A stretch of DNA of 64,000 bases from Cystobacter ferrugineus (GTDB lineage: Bacteria; Myxococcota; Myxococcia; Myxococcales; Myxococcaceae): positions 1,263,785-1,327,784 of the forward strand of contig NZ_MPIN01000001.1 in the NCBI RefSeq assembly GCF_001887355.1, written 5' to 3'. Under the pieces are notes generated by a model that saw only the letters and a program-made list of their open reading frames with translations, was not told where the DNA came from and searched no databases. Position 1 is the stretch's first letter, and each line of letters starts with the position of its first letter. The translations under genes and the position numbers were made by a program. Positions 52,738-61,207 of the stretch are shown piece by piece.

Positions 52738-52991
52738 GGTTGGACCCCCGTGAGTTGCCCTGGAAAATGTAGGAGCCCCGCAGGGTACGGGCAATGAACC
52801 CTCCTCCATGGCGCCAGCGGCGGGCTCACCCCTCTTGGCCCTGGTTCTTCGCGTCGGCGTGGCGGCGGCCGAGCCCTCGGGTCAGTGAGATGGGGCTCTA
52901 TTGACTCGACAGGACATGTGAAGAGACTTGACTTGAGTGGTCAAATCTTGTTCCGTGTGGCCTGGGTCGCGCGGTCACGAGGGGACGACAG
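52738..52991. other. Divergent intergenic region
   Basis: About 250 bp between the kinase giant and the kinase-tail-like gene. It holds a short dyad TTGAC-TTGAGTG-GTCAA (52928-52944) and a CCCTCGGGTCAGTGA motif (52874-52888) that also occurs at 11085 and at the 3-prime end of the next gene. A 26-codon frame at 52808-52888 is considered spurious. No RNA gene is seen. Confidence 0.4.
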
Positions 52992-53780
52992 ATGACGGAT
53001 GAGAAGAGCGGGGTGGGGGGCACGCGGAGGTTGTTTCAGCTTGGCGAGAGCTACGGCGAGGTGGGGCCGGGACTGGGTTGCCTCTACGAGGCATGGCGGG
53101 TGGACCAGGGTCGGCCCGCCCTGGTGCTGAGGCCCGGGGATGGCGTGGAGTGGCGGCCCGAGGGTCCCTGGCGGGTGTGCATCTCCTGCGATCCAAAGGA
53201 GGACTCGGTGACGTTGGATGTGGAGCAGGCACCCGCCGCGGCCCAGATGACGGAGCTGGCGAACCTCCTCGTCCTGATGACCGCGGCGGTCGGACGCGTG
53301 GAGGACAATGCCCAGGTGCAAGCCCATCTCGCGCGAGGGCCGGTCGTTGCTTCCGCATTGTGGAGTTCACGAGCGCGCTGGTCGCGGCGTGTGTCGGCGC
53401 TCGCGAGCGTGGCGGTGTTCGCGCTGGGTCTGGGCGTGGGGCTGTCCATCGCGAGAGCGCCAACCCTCCCGAATGAGACCGTTGCTGGCATGGCGTCGAA
53501 GACAGTCACCCTGACGAATGCGCGGTATGTATTCGACTCGAGTGAATCCCATGCGGGCATCATCGCCTACCCCTTGCCCGCGAAGCCCCTTCCCGAGCAG
53601 GCCACGGCGCCCTGCAAGAAACGGCGATCCGAATTCGAAATCAATGGTGGATGCTGGATGGAACTGGCCCATCGTCCTCCCTGCGAGGAGGAGGATCATG
53701 CCGAGTATCAGGGCAAGTGCTATATGCCCGTCGCGAAGCGTGTCCGTCCCCCGCAGTCCGTCGAGCCCTCGGGTCAGTGA
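52992..53780 (+). CDS. Membrane protein with kinase-type Cys-rich tail but no kinase
   Basis: 262 residues. The soluble N-terminal 115 residues have no recognised domain; one TM helix (VSALASVAVFALGLGVGLSI) lies at about 137-156. The C-terminal tail has NGGCWMELAHRPPCEEEDHA, followed by YQGKCYMPV. That is the Cys-rich ending seen after the TM segment in many myxobacterial Ser/Thr kinases. The kinase domain itself is absent, so this may be a decoy, a regulatory partner, or a rearranged kinase. It is divergent from the kinase giant at 48712 and followed immediately by IS66 debris. Confidence 0.65.
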   Translation: MTDEKSGVGGTRRLFQLGESYGEVGPGLGCLYEAWRVDQGRPALVLRPGDGVEWRPEGPWRVCISCDPKEDSVTLDVEQAPAAAQMTELANLLVLMTAAVGRVEDNAQVQAHLARGPVVASALWSSRARWSRRVSALASVAVFALGLGVGLSIARAPTLPNETVAGMASKTVTLTNARYVFDSSESHAGIIAYPLPAKPLPEQATAPCKKRRSEFEINGGCWMELAHRPPCEEEDHAEYQGKCYMPVAKRVRPPQSVEPSGQ

Positions 53781-53786
53781 CGAGCG

Positions 53787-54383
53787 GTGTACTTCCATGC
53801 TCACCAGTGGTGGAGTGCGCGCACTTCGGCACGCTGAACCGGGCCATCCTCGCGCCCGAGGTCGCGGGACATGTGTTTGGCGAGCGCTTGTCGGCGATGG
53901 TGTGCCTGCTGGTGGGCAAGTACAGACCTTCCAAGCGGCTGGTGCGCGATGCGCTCTCGGACCTGCTGAGAGTGCGCTTGTCACTGGGCGCCATCGCAAC
54001 CGCGAGCAAGAGATGAGCGAAGCCTTGTCGGCGCCTGTCGCCCAGGCGGAGGGGGACGTGCGCGAGCAGGACTCGGCCAACCTGGAGGAGACGGGTTGGT
54101 ACGAGGGCAAGGCGAATGGGCGCCACCGGCGTGCCTGGCTGTGGTTGGCGGCCACCGCACTGGTAGCAGTCTTCCGAATCTCCTCGAGCCATGGCAGCGA
54201 AGTGGCCAAGGCGTTGCTGGGGGAGGATTTCGCGGGCTTTCTCACTACGGACCCGAAGGCAGTCGCTTCGTGGAGCGAATCTTGGCGGCTGTGACGACAC
54301 TCGGCCTACAGCAACGCAACGTGCTGGAGTACCTCACGGACCTCCTCTACACACCCAACGTTCGGGCTGCACGTCCGGCCTGA
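53787..54383 (+). pseudogene. Degenerate IS66-family transposase
   Basis: Three short stretches in different frames together resemble one IS66 transposase: GTLNRAILAPEVAGHVFGER and SKRLVRDALSDLLRVRLSLG (to 54016); MSEALSAPVAQAEGDVREQD, ETGWYEG, AWLWLAATALVAVF, FAGFLTTDP (54013-54294); FVERILAAVTTLGLQQRNVL (end 54383). Frame changes occur near 54012 and 54285, and the latter also jumps over most of the core, so it is a deletion relic. The catalytic ADETGW box reads LEETGW. A GTGAACGCCTAC at 54388-54399 may be the worn right end. The left part is missing. Confidence 0.8.
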
Positions 54384-54444
54384 GCTGGTGAACGCCTACC
54401 GGATTTTTTGTGCCTGTTCAGCGGGCACTGCGCGGTGTTGAGTG

Positions 54445-54486
54445 GAGGGCGGGATGACCGCCCTCGACCTTCAAGGCCGAGGGCGG
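54445..54486. terminator. Nested hairpins (three GAGGGCGG-type arms)
   Basis: GAGGGCGG (54445-54452) pairs with CCGCCCTC (54458-54465). CCGCCCTCG (54458-54466) can pair instead with CGAGGGCGG (54478-54486), the inner bases CCTT/AAGG extending it. The two folds are mutually exclusive. On the minus strand this lies about 30 nt beyond the CapA stop, so it is most likely its terminator. Confidence 0.6.
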
Positions 54487-54513
54487 CATCAACAGACGGG
54501 AAGATAGCAGGCT

Positions 54514-56169
54514 TTAATCACCCCGCGTCCACTTCGGGAGGTTTGAAAGCGGAGACAGAATGTCTTCCCACACCTTTTCACGCAGGTGCGTCAGTTGACG
54601 CTTCTCAAGGTCAGTCAGACCGTAGCCGTCCGGGTTCTCCAGCACATCGAAGAACTTGACGATACGGCAGTTGAATCTTTTTTCACCCAGATCCTCATTG
54701 ACGATGTAGATCGGCAGCGCCTGAAGGTCGAACAGGCCCGTCGTGCCGTGGACCTTGCCGATGTTGAACTTGATGGCATAAGCCAGTTTTGAATTGCGGC
54801 TTTCCGGGTGGTAGCTGACGAAGTCGCCAAACGCGTAGACCACCAGCGCATCCTGCTTGCCCGGGCGCGGAATAAGCTGCGCAGGCTGACTGACATGCGG
54901 GTGGTTGCCGAGGATCGTGTCAACGCCGCACTCGATCACCTTGTGCGCGGCTTCGACAATATTGACGTGGGGGTACATCTCGAACTCCCACCCCCAATGG
55001 CAGTAGGCGATGATCCAGTCCGCGCCTTTGGCTTTTGCCGCCGCCACCTGCTTCTTGATCAGCGCGTAATCGGGGGCCGGGCAGGCATCGTTGAACCGCA
55101 CCTCGTTGGCGAGGTAAGGCCTGTCGGCGGGTACCTTGTAGCCGTTGAGATCGAAGGTGTAGGCCAGCAGGGCGACCTTGATGCCATTCTTCTCAACCAC
55201 TACCACATCATCCTGCTCGGCCTGGCTCGCGGCAGTGCCGGAATAGTAGGCGCCCGACTTTTTCAGAACCTCGAGTGTGGCGAGCACGCCCTCCACGCCC
55301 CAGTCCATCGCGTGGTTGGTCGCGGTGCTGAAGTAGTTGATCTTCGCTTCGTGGCGGAACTTGTCGAACATCGCCTGGGACGTATTCATTCTTGCCGGTT
55401 GACCCGGCGACTGAGTGCGTCCCACCCGTTGATGCTTGTCGACGGTTGACTCAAGGTTGGCGCTCACGATGTCAGCGGTGCTGTAGAAATCGGTGATGTC
55501 GTCGAACAGGTGCGGTGTGTTTTCAGGGATCAGGACATCGACCGCGAGCAGATCTCCCGCACACGAAACAGACAGAGAGTGAACAACAGGGACCTTGCCT
55601 TCGGGGTCTGGCGATGCGCCATTCTCTTTAAAGAAATCAAGGTTCTGCGCCGCGAAGAAAGCTTCCAGTCCCGAGCCTTTCTCCGCGACTTCAAGCTGGT
55701 TGAACCAGTAGCGGTAGAGCCATTTGAGCTTTTGGAAGGGATTGCCCGCGATGTTATAGACGCCCTTCTCCGCCTGCGGGTAGTGGAACGAATCATAAAA
55801 GATGTAGCTCACCAGCAGAACCGCTAGCTTGGTCAAGTGGCGCTTGTCTTTAAGCCCCTCCGGAAGAGGTGGCATGACCGAAAATCCAGGGACCAGGATT
55901 TCGTCAAACGGGATCCCCCCCTTGAGTGCGGCAGGGTTGGCCAACAGGGGCAGCAGCGACGCCAGGACCTTCTGCGGGCCCACTTGCGCCACCCAACCGA
56001 ACAGCGACCGAGCATAGTCCTCTTCCTCAGGACTGATCGTCTCGGTCATCTTCAACTCGCCCGACGACACACGCTCAAGCGTGGCCACGACTTCGCCCTG
56101 ATGATCCTCAAGGCGGGTCTTGAGCTTTTGTATGACCTCTTTCAACGCATCCAGTAAATATGCATCCAT
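54514..56169 (-). CDS. CapA-family metallophosphatase-like protein
   Basis: 551 residues from ATG 56169, with AAAAGGA 8 nt upstream. The N-terminal 200 residues are helical and not recognised. Residues about 215-480 form the CapA / poly-gamma-glutamate synthesis fold: SVSCAGDLLAVDVLIPENTP, DIVSANLES, FSTATNHAMDWGVEGVLATL, IIAYCHWGWEFEMYPH, GVDTILGNHPHVSQPAQLIP and FGDFVSYHP. These carry the calcineurin-like metal ligands. Codon use and base composition are clearly less GC-rich than its neighbours. With the IS66 relic next door, this suggests acquisition by transfer. Cytosolic by sequence (no signal peptide). Role unknown. Confidence 0.88.
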   Translation of the reverse strand: MDAYLLDALKEVIQKLKTRLEDHQGEVVATLERVSSGELKMTETISPEEEDYARSLFGWVAQVGPQKVLASLLPLLANPAALKGGIPFDEILVPGFSVMPPLPEGLKDKRHLTKLAVLLVSYIFYDSFHYPQAEKGVYNIAGNPFQKLKWLYRYWFNQLEVAEKGSGLEAFFAAQNLDFFKENGASPDPEGKVPVVHSLSVSCAGDLLAVDVLIPENTPHLFDDITDFYSTADIVSANLESTVDKHQRVGRTQSPGQPARMNTSQAMFDKFRHEAKINYFSTATNHAMDWGVEGVLATLEVLKKSGAYYSGTAASQAEQDDVVVVEKNGIKVALLAYTFDLNGYKVPADRPYLANEVRFNDACPAPDYALIKKQVAAAKAKGADWIIAYCHWGWEFEMYPHVNIVEAAHKVIECGVDTILGNHPHVSQPAQLIPRPGKQDALVVYAFGDFVSYHPESRNSKLAYAIKFNIGKVHGTTGLFDLQALPIYIVNEDLGEKRFNCRIVKFFDVLENPDGYGLTDLEKRQLTHLREKVWEDILSPLSNLPKWTRGD

Positions 56170-56443
56170 TCTGAACATCCTTTTAGGTTGAGTGCGTAAT
56201 CCAAGGCAGGTGAACATCATCTGCACACCTGCATGGGTACAAGTTCCAAAGCAGCTTGAACAACCCTCTCAAGTGCCCGGTCAGCCTGCTCTGCAGGCAT
56301 GAACCTTCGACTCTAGGTTGACCCAATCAGCCATGTCAACCGGCCATTATCGCCCGTGGCGGCCTTGATTTTCGGATCGTGGTAGGGACGGCCCTTCGCC
56401 TCAAGACTCGGGCCGCCCCCCGCACAGATCCCAGCGGGCGCTG
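56170..56443. other. Intergenic region of the transferred segment
   Basis: Lower GC than most of the window, consistent with the CapA gene being foreign. A short GCCTGC-TCT-GCAGGC dyad occurs near 56290-56300. No gene or promoter assigned with confidence. Confidence 0.35.
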
Positions 56444-57056
56444 CTAGCGCACTGGGCTCTTGCCTCGGATGTTGACGTCAAGGCCGTGCTGCTCCTTGAC
56501 GTAGGCGGCAGAGCGCACTGGACACGGATCGGGATGATGGGTTGGACTGGTGGGTGCGGGTGTCGATAACGCTGGGATCATCTCCGAAGCGATACAGGAT
56601 CCTCTTGGAGAGATCTGTCTTGTCGACGAAGAGCAACGTATCGTTCTTTCCAAGGTGTGTGAGTTCTATCTTTGGTTTGGTCCGAATATCGGCCCGAGGT
56701 ATGCCGCTTTTCAACATCTCATCGACCTCGACGTAATCTATTCCACCCGAGGAGTTGGGTCTGTAGAGGTCGACGAAGCTCTCGCCGAGTCGCTTGCGCT
56801 CCGTATTGATGTATCCCTCCTCGGTCAAACTCTGCCGGGTCGCGACCTGGGCTGGCCCTCCTGGACGACCTGGGCGGCCTCCTCGCGAGACCGTATCGAA
56901 ATACGTCGGTTTCCACTTCTCGAAGTCGAGAACCTGGTGGGGCTGCTTTCCTGCTGCGTGCTGCTCATGGAGATAGCGCTGATAACGCCATTGGGCCGCA
57001 CCCGGTTCCTCAATCCCGGGTTTGGGTCCTTGTGGTTGGTTTGGGCGGCCATTCAA
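56444..57056 (-). pseudogene. C-terminal part of frameshifted secreted toxin-like gene
   Basis: The frame 56478-57056 (192 codons) continues the neighbouring frame 57010-57621 in sense. It starts NGRPNQPQGPKPGIEEPGAA, then YRYLHEQ-like and SRGGRPGRPGGPAQVATRQS, then FVDLYRPNSSGGIDYVEVDE and TLLFVDKTDLSKRILYRFGD. Its own ATG lacks a ribosome site. Near 56521 a second frame (ending 56444) carries what looks like the original C-terminus, YVKEQHGLDVNIRGKSPVR. So two +1-type breaks disrupt one gene. The VDLYRP and YVEVDEML elements resemble a restriction-nuclease-like core, but I cannot assign a toxin family. Confidence 0.6.
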
Positions 57057-57621
57057 CGGGCGCTGACGTCGACTTCGACGCTTTGAATGGGGCGCTCGAA
57101 GAACGAAGCTCGGCTGCGGGGCCCGCCATCGTTCCTTTGACGATGACCCCGGCCATGAGTGCGTTCACCACACTCAAAATCATCGCATCTTTGAGTCCGA
57201 GCTGTCTGGCTCGTACCTGGTAGGCGTCCCCGATTGCTTTGCGGAGCCGTATGCCTCCAGGCCGATCCTTGGACAGAAAATCGAGGAAGGCCCAGTTCGG
57301 AATGCAGCCCCCTGAGAGCTCGCGATAGACCGGGATGGAGCAGGGCAGCGCACGTGTCTTCTCCGCTACGGTCTGGCCAATGGCGGGAAAGTGCTGTGTT
57401 TCCAGCTCCTGGAAGACGCGAGCCGCCCGTGGGTTGCCTTGGGTCGTCGCCTCCACGTAGAGCTGCTCCAACAATTCAGGCTGCTGGACCATGGCCTGAA
57501 CTGATTCCACGTGCTCGGCGCGGATGTGTCCCTCCGCGTCACAGAAGCTGTCGTAGTCCAGCGTCGGGGTCGCACCGAACAGCAGGAGGAGTGCGAGAGC
57601 CGTGAGGGGGAGTGATGGCAT
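57010..57621 (-). CDS. N-terminal part of frameshifted secreted toxin-like gene
   Basis: 203 residues from ATG 57621 (MPSLPLTALALLLLFGATPT signal peptide). The rest is an unrecognised helical domain (FCDAEGHIRAEHVESVQAMV, PCSIPVYRELSGGCIPNWAF, DAMILSVVNALMAGVIVKGT) that looks like the conserved N-terminal region of a polymorphic secreted protein. Coding quality is good up to about 57080, after which the frame ends in PPKPTTRTQTRD while the neighbouring frame carries on the protein. It is best read as the first piece of a broken gene with 56444-57056. A standalone secreted protein is less likely. Confidence 0.6.
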   Translation of the reverse strand: MPSLPLTALALLLLFGATPTLDYDSFCDAEGHIRAEHVESVQAMVQQPELLEQLYVEATTQGNPRAARVFQELETQHFPAIGQTVAEKTRALPCSIPVYRELSGGCIPNWAFLDFLSKDRPGGIRLRKAIGDAYQVRARQLGLKDAMILSVVNALMAGVIVKGTMAGPAAELRSSSAPFKASKSTSAPVEWPPKPTTRTQTRD

Positions 57622-57711
57622 GGGCGAGTTGGTGCGAGGCACACGAGGTCTGGGAGCTGCTGGATGCAACCGTAACCCGGCGTAGCAACACCAGGTCCAA
57701 TCCTACCGGAC

Positions 57712-59118
57712 CTACTCCTTGGCGTCGTCCTTGTCCTCCGGCCCGGAGGACGCGGCGGGGTGGCGGCGGCCGAGCTTGCGATAGAGCGTCTTGCGATCCA
57801 CGCCGAGGATACGCGAGGCGAGCGTCCGGCTTCCCCCCACCGTCTCCAGGACGCGCTGGATGTAGCGCCGCTCCATCTCCTCCAGCGACACCAGCTCGGA
57901 CACGTCCTGGCTCTGTGTCTGGGGATTGGGCGCGCGGTAGTCCCGGATGCGGTCCGGCAGGTCTTCCACCGTGAGTTGCTCGTAGGCCGTCAGCGCCACC
58001 GCCCGCTCGATGCAGTTCTGCAACTCGCGCACGTTGCCGGGCCAGCTATAGGCCAACAGCCGCTGGGCCACCGCGGGACTCAGCCCCACCACCCGCTTGC
58101 CGCTGCGCGTGGCGAAGTGCTCCAGGAAGCGCTGCGCCAGCAGCAACACGTCATTGCCCCGGGCCCGCAGCGGTGGCAGCTCCAGGCCGATGACGTTGAG
58201 CCGGTAATACAAATCCTCGCGGAAGCGGCCCTCCTCCACCGCCAGCTCCAGGTCCCGGTTGGTGGCGGCGACGATGCGCGCGTCGAAGGCCACCTCCGTC
58301 TCCCCACCCACCGGGCGCACCGTGCGCTCCTGCAATGCCCGCAGCAGCTTGGGCTGGAGCGTGAGCGGCAACTCTCCCACCTCGTCGAGGAACAACGTGC
58401 CGCCGTTGGCCTTCACGAACAGGCCCGAGCGCGACGTCTTCGCGTCCGTGAAGGCCCCTCGCACGTGGCCGAACAACTCACTCTCCAGCAGTGCCTCGGG
58501 CATGGCCGCGCAGTTGATTGCGACGAAGGCCCCTGCCCGGCGCCGGCCCCGCGCATGCAACGCCCGCGCGGCCACCTCCTTGCCCGTGCCGCTCTCGCCC
58601 GTCACCAGCACCGACGTGTCCGAGTCCGCCACCCGGTCGATGAGCTCGTACACCCGGCGCAGCGCGAGGCTCTCGCCCACCACGCCCCCTTCCGTGGACA
58701 CCTCGCCCAGCGCCCGGCGCAACCGCCGCACCTCCTCGCGCAGCGCCCGGTGCTGCACCGCCCGCTCCAGCACGAGCGCCAGCGCGTCCAGGTCCACCGG
58801 CTTCGTCACGAAGTCGTACGCGCCCGCGCGGATGGCCGCCACGGCCGTCTCCAGGCTGCCAAACGCCGTCACCACCACCACGGGGATGTCCGGACGGTTG
58901 AGCGCGATGCGCTCGCACAGCGCGATCCCATCCATGCCCGGCATCCGCAGGTCCGTGAGCACCGTGTCGAAGTCCTCCGACTCCAGCAGCGCGAAGGCCT
59001 CGTCCGCGCTCCCCCGCGCCGTGGGCACGAAGCCCCGGCGCGTCAGGCCCTTCTCCAGGAGCGCCCGCATCTCGCGCTCGTCCTCGACGACCAGCACGCG
59101 GCCCTTCGTCGCGCTCAT
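57712..59118 (-). CDS. NtrC-type sigma-54-dependent response regulator
   Basis: 468 residues from ATG 59118, which overlaps the stop of the kinase gene (ATGA). Receiver domain at 1-120 with phospho-acceptor Asp in DTVLTDLRMPG and Lys in DFVTKPVDL. AAA+ sigma-54 activator domain with Walker A GESGTGKE, switch loop GAFTDA where GAFTGA is usual, and ATNRDLELAVEEGRFREDLY. C-terminal Fis-type HTH (RTLASRILGVDRKTLYRKLG). The Gly-to-Asp in the sigma-54-contact loop may weaken activation. Partner of the histidine kinase encoded directly upstream. Confidence 0.95.
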   Translation of the reverse strand: MSATKGRVLVVEDEREMRALLEKGLTRRGFVPTARGSADEAFALLESEDFDTVLTDLRMPGMDGIALCERIALNRPDIPVVVVTAFGSLETAVAAIRAGAYDFVTKPVDLDALALVLERAVQHRALREEVRRLRRALGEVSTEGGVVGESLALRRVYELIDRVADSDTSVLVTGESGTGKEVAARALHARGRRRAGAFVAINCAAMPEALLESELFGHVRGAFTDAKTSRSGLFVKANGGTLFLDEVGELPLTLQPKLLRALQERTVRPVGGETEVAFDARIVAATNRDLELAVEEGRFREDLYYRLNVIGLELPPLRARGNDVLLLAQRFLEHFATRSGKRVVGLSPAVAQRLLAYSWPGNVRELQNCIERAVALTAYEQLTVEDLPDRIRDYRAPNPQTQSQDVSELVSLEEMERRYIQRVLETVGGSRTLASRILGVDRKTLYRKLGRRHPAASSGPEDKDDAKE

Positions 59119-60578
59119 GTCCCCGCCTCCTGTGCGTCCCTCGCTCCCGGTGGGAGGAAGATGGAAAAGCAACTACCGCGTCCGGGCTCGCTGCTCACGG
59201 AAATCCACCCCCCATGGTCCCGGATGAGTCCATAGGAGACAGACAGGCCGAGCCCCGTGCCCTCGCCCACGTCCTTGGTGGTGAAGAAGGGCTCGAAGAC
59301 GTGGGGCAGCACCTCGGGCGAAATGCCCTCGCCCTCGTCCCGCACGTCCAGCCGCACCCACTCGGCCTCGGGCCCTCCCAGGTCCGCCGGGGGCAGGGCG
59401 CGCTCCTTGCCGAGCCGCACCCGGAGCGTTCCCCCCTGCTTCATCGCCTGCATGCCATTGACGATGAGGTTGGTGAGGGCCTGTTGGATCTGCCCCGCGT
59501 CCAGCTCCAGCATCAGCGGGCCCGCGGCTTCCTGGTCCAGCGTGACGTGGCGCCGCGCCGCCAGGGGCCGCAGCAGCGCGAGCGTGCGCTCCACGAGCTG
59601 GGTCAGGTCCTCCGGGGCGCGCTGGGGCGTGCGCCGCCGGGCGAAGTCCAGGAGCTGGCGGATGATGCCCGTCATGTGCTGCACCTGCTGGGTGATGATG
59701 CGGGCGTATTCGGGCACTTCTTCTCCCTCGGCCTCGCCCGAGGCGATCATCTTCGCGCGGCCGAGCACCACGTTGAGCGGGGTGCCCAGCTCGTGCGCCA
59801 CGCCCGAGGCGAGCTTGCCCACGGTGGCCAGCCGGTCCGAGTGCCGCAGGTGCTCGAGCGTGGCCATGCGCGCCGCCGTCTCCGCCTCCACCTGCGCGCG
59901 CACGGACGACAGCTCGTGGGCCATCTGGTTCATCGCGCTCGCCAGGGTGGCCAGCTCGTCGTCCTGGCGCAGGTGCACCCGGGCTTCCAGGTCTCCCTGT
60001 CCCACGCGGTGGGCGAGCCCCACCAGTTGCTCCACGGGCTGGCCCACCAGCCGCCGCCCCATGGCCATGGCCACCACGAGGAAGGCGAGGGTGATGGCGC
60101 CCGTGGCCACCGCGGTGCTCACCACCGTCTGCCGCACGTGCTGGCGCTGCTCCATCAGGGGCTCGATGATCTCGATGGCGCCCGGGCGTCCATTGACGGT
60201 GACGGGAGTGTAGGAGAGCAACCAGCCCGGCGGCTGGGACTGGTCCGTGAAGGACGTGTCCTGGCCCTTGAGCAGCGCCCTCCATTGTTCGGCGGGGATC
60301 GCCCTGCCCTCGCGCGAGTCCAACCACAGCCAGCTCAGCCGCACCTGCCCCTGGAAGAGGTTGGCGTCCGAGAGCAGGGTGAGCGCCGCCTGCTGGCCCT
60401 CCATCCGCCAGGCCTGGACGAAGGAGCCTCCCAGCGTGTGGCCGAGCAGGCGGTGATCATGCTGCATGTCCAGCTCGGAGCGAGCCAGCTCCCTGCGCAC
60501 CTGGATGGTCTGCAGCCCGGCGATGACGGCGAAGGCGAGCAGCACGAGGGCGAGGACGATCTTCCGGGCGAGCTTCAT
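59115..60578 (-). CDS. Sensor histidine kinase of NtrB type
   Basis: 487 residues. TM1 (IVLALVLLAFAVIAGLQTIQ), periplasmic sensor, TM2 (about 165-185), HAMP, then HisKA with H in LASGVAHELGTPLNVVLGRA and HATPase with NLIVNGMQAM, DEGEGI and a GTGLGLSVSYGLI box. The VAHELGTPLN form is typical of NtrB-like kinases. It overlaps the NtrC-type regulator gene by 4 bp, so the two form one two-component system. The signal is unknown. Confidence 0.95.
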   Translation of the reverse strand: MKLARKIVLALVLLAFAVIAGLQTIQVRRELARSELDMQHDHRLLGHTLGGSFVQAWRMEGQQAALTLLSDANLFQGQVRLSWLWLDSREGRAIPAEQWRALLKGQDTSFTDQSQPPGWLLSYTPVTVNGRPGAIEIIEPLMEQRQHVRQTVVSTAVATGAITLAFLVVAMAMGRRLVGQPVEQLVGLAHRVGQGDLEARVHLRQDDELATLASAMNQMAHELSSVRAQVEAETAARMATLEHLRHSDRLATVGKLASGVAHELGTPLNVVLGRAKMIASGEAEGEEVPEYARIITQQVQHMTGIIRQLLDFARRRTPQRAPEDLTQLVERTLALLRPLAARRHVTLDQEAAGPLMLELDAGQIQQALTNLIVNGMQAMKQGGTLRVRLGKERALPPADLGGPEAEWVRLDVRDEGEGISPEVLPHVFEPFFTTKDVGEGTGLGLSVSYGLIRDHGGWISVSSEPGRGSCFSIFLPPGARDAQEAGT

Positions 60579-60772
60579 GGCGTGGTTCCGGGGTCTGGCA
60601 TACCCCCTGGGACTTCTTCAAGAAACGCACCCGAGTCCCTGGCTCCAAGCGCCGCCCCGCGCGAGGCGGAATGCCCCGATGGGGCAGGCTGCCCCCTGGA
60701 GCGTGCCCGCCGGGCTCCGTGTCTCCCCCGAGGCGTGCACTGGCACACGACATGCTCCAGGGGAGGGTCATG

Positions 60773-61192
60773 ATGACTTCCGAACCCCATCCGCTCCGCA
60801 TCCTCCTGGCGGAGGACGATGAGGAGATGCGTTCGCTCCTGACGTTGACGCTGGCGCGGGCCGGCTTCGCGGTGGTGGCGCTGGAGGACGGCTACGAGCT
60901 GGCCGACTACGTGTCGCTGACGCGGGTGTGTGGGGGGCCCCTGGCGCCGCCGGATCTCATCCTATCGGACATCCGCATGCCGGGGCGCACCGGGCTGGAG
61001 GTGCTCGCCCAGACGCAGGCGGCGGGGCTCGCCTGTCCCGTCATCCTCTTGTCTTCCTTCTCGGACGAGGAGACACGCGAGGAGGCCAGACGGTTGGGGG
61101 TGCGAGCGTTCCTGGACAAGCCGGTGGACCTGGAGGTGCTGCGGGACACCGTGAGGGAGGCGGCCGGAGCGCCCGACCCGGCGTTGGGCTAA
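60773..61192 (+). CDS. Single-domain response regulator
   Basis: 139 residues from ATG 60773, with GGGAGG 6 nt upstream (60770 is a possible alternative). A receiver domain only: ILLAEDDEEMRSLLTLTLAR, the phospho-acceptor Asp in LILSDIRMPG, the Thr/Ser position in VILLSSFSDE and Lys in RAFLDKPVDL. No output domain. It is divergent from the NtrB/NtrC pair and followed 15 nt later by the octaheme cytochrome. It may act as a phosphorelay or protein-binding switch. Confidence 0.9.
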   Translation: MTSEPHPLRILLAEDDEEMRSLLTLTLARAGFAVVALEDGYELADYVSLTRVCGGPLAPPDLILSDIRMPGRTGLEVLAQTQAAGLACPVILLSSFSDEETREEARRLGVRAFLDKPVDLEVLRDTVREAAGAPDPALG

Positions 61193-61207
61193 CCTTCGCC
61201 GCCGCGC

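Noticed and set aside
52808-52888. 26-codon frame with a hydrophobic middle, ending in the repeated CCCTCGGGTCAGTGA motif
   Set aside because: No convincing ribosome site, and no conserved protein features; it is read in the kinase leader region.
60741-60756. TGGCACACGACATGCT, an excellent match to a sigma-54 promoter just upstream of the lone receiver gene
   Set aside because: The transcription start would fall after the ribosome site and about 6 nt before the start codon, so it cannot drive normal expression of this gene. Probably a chance match.
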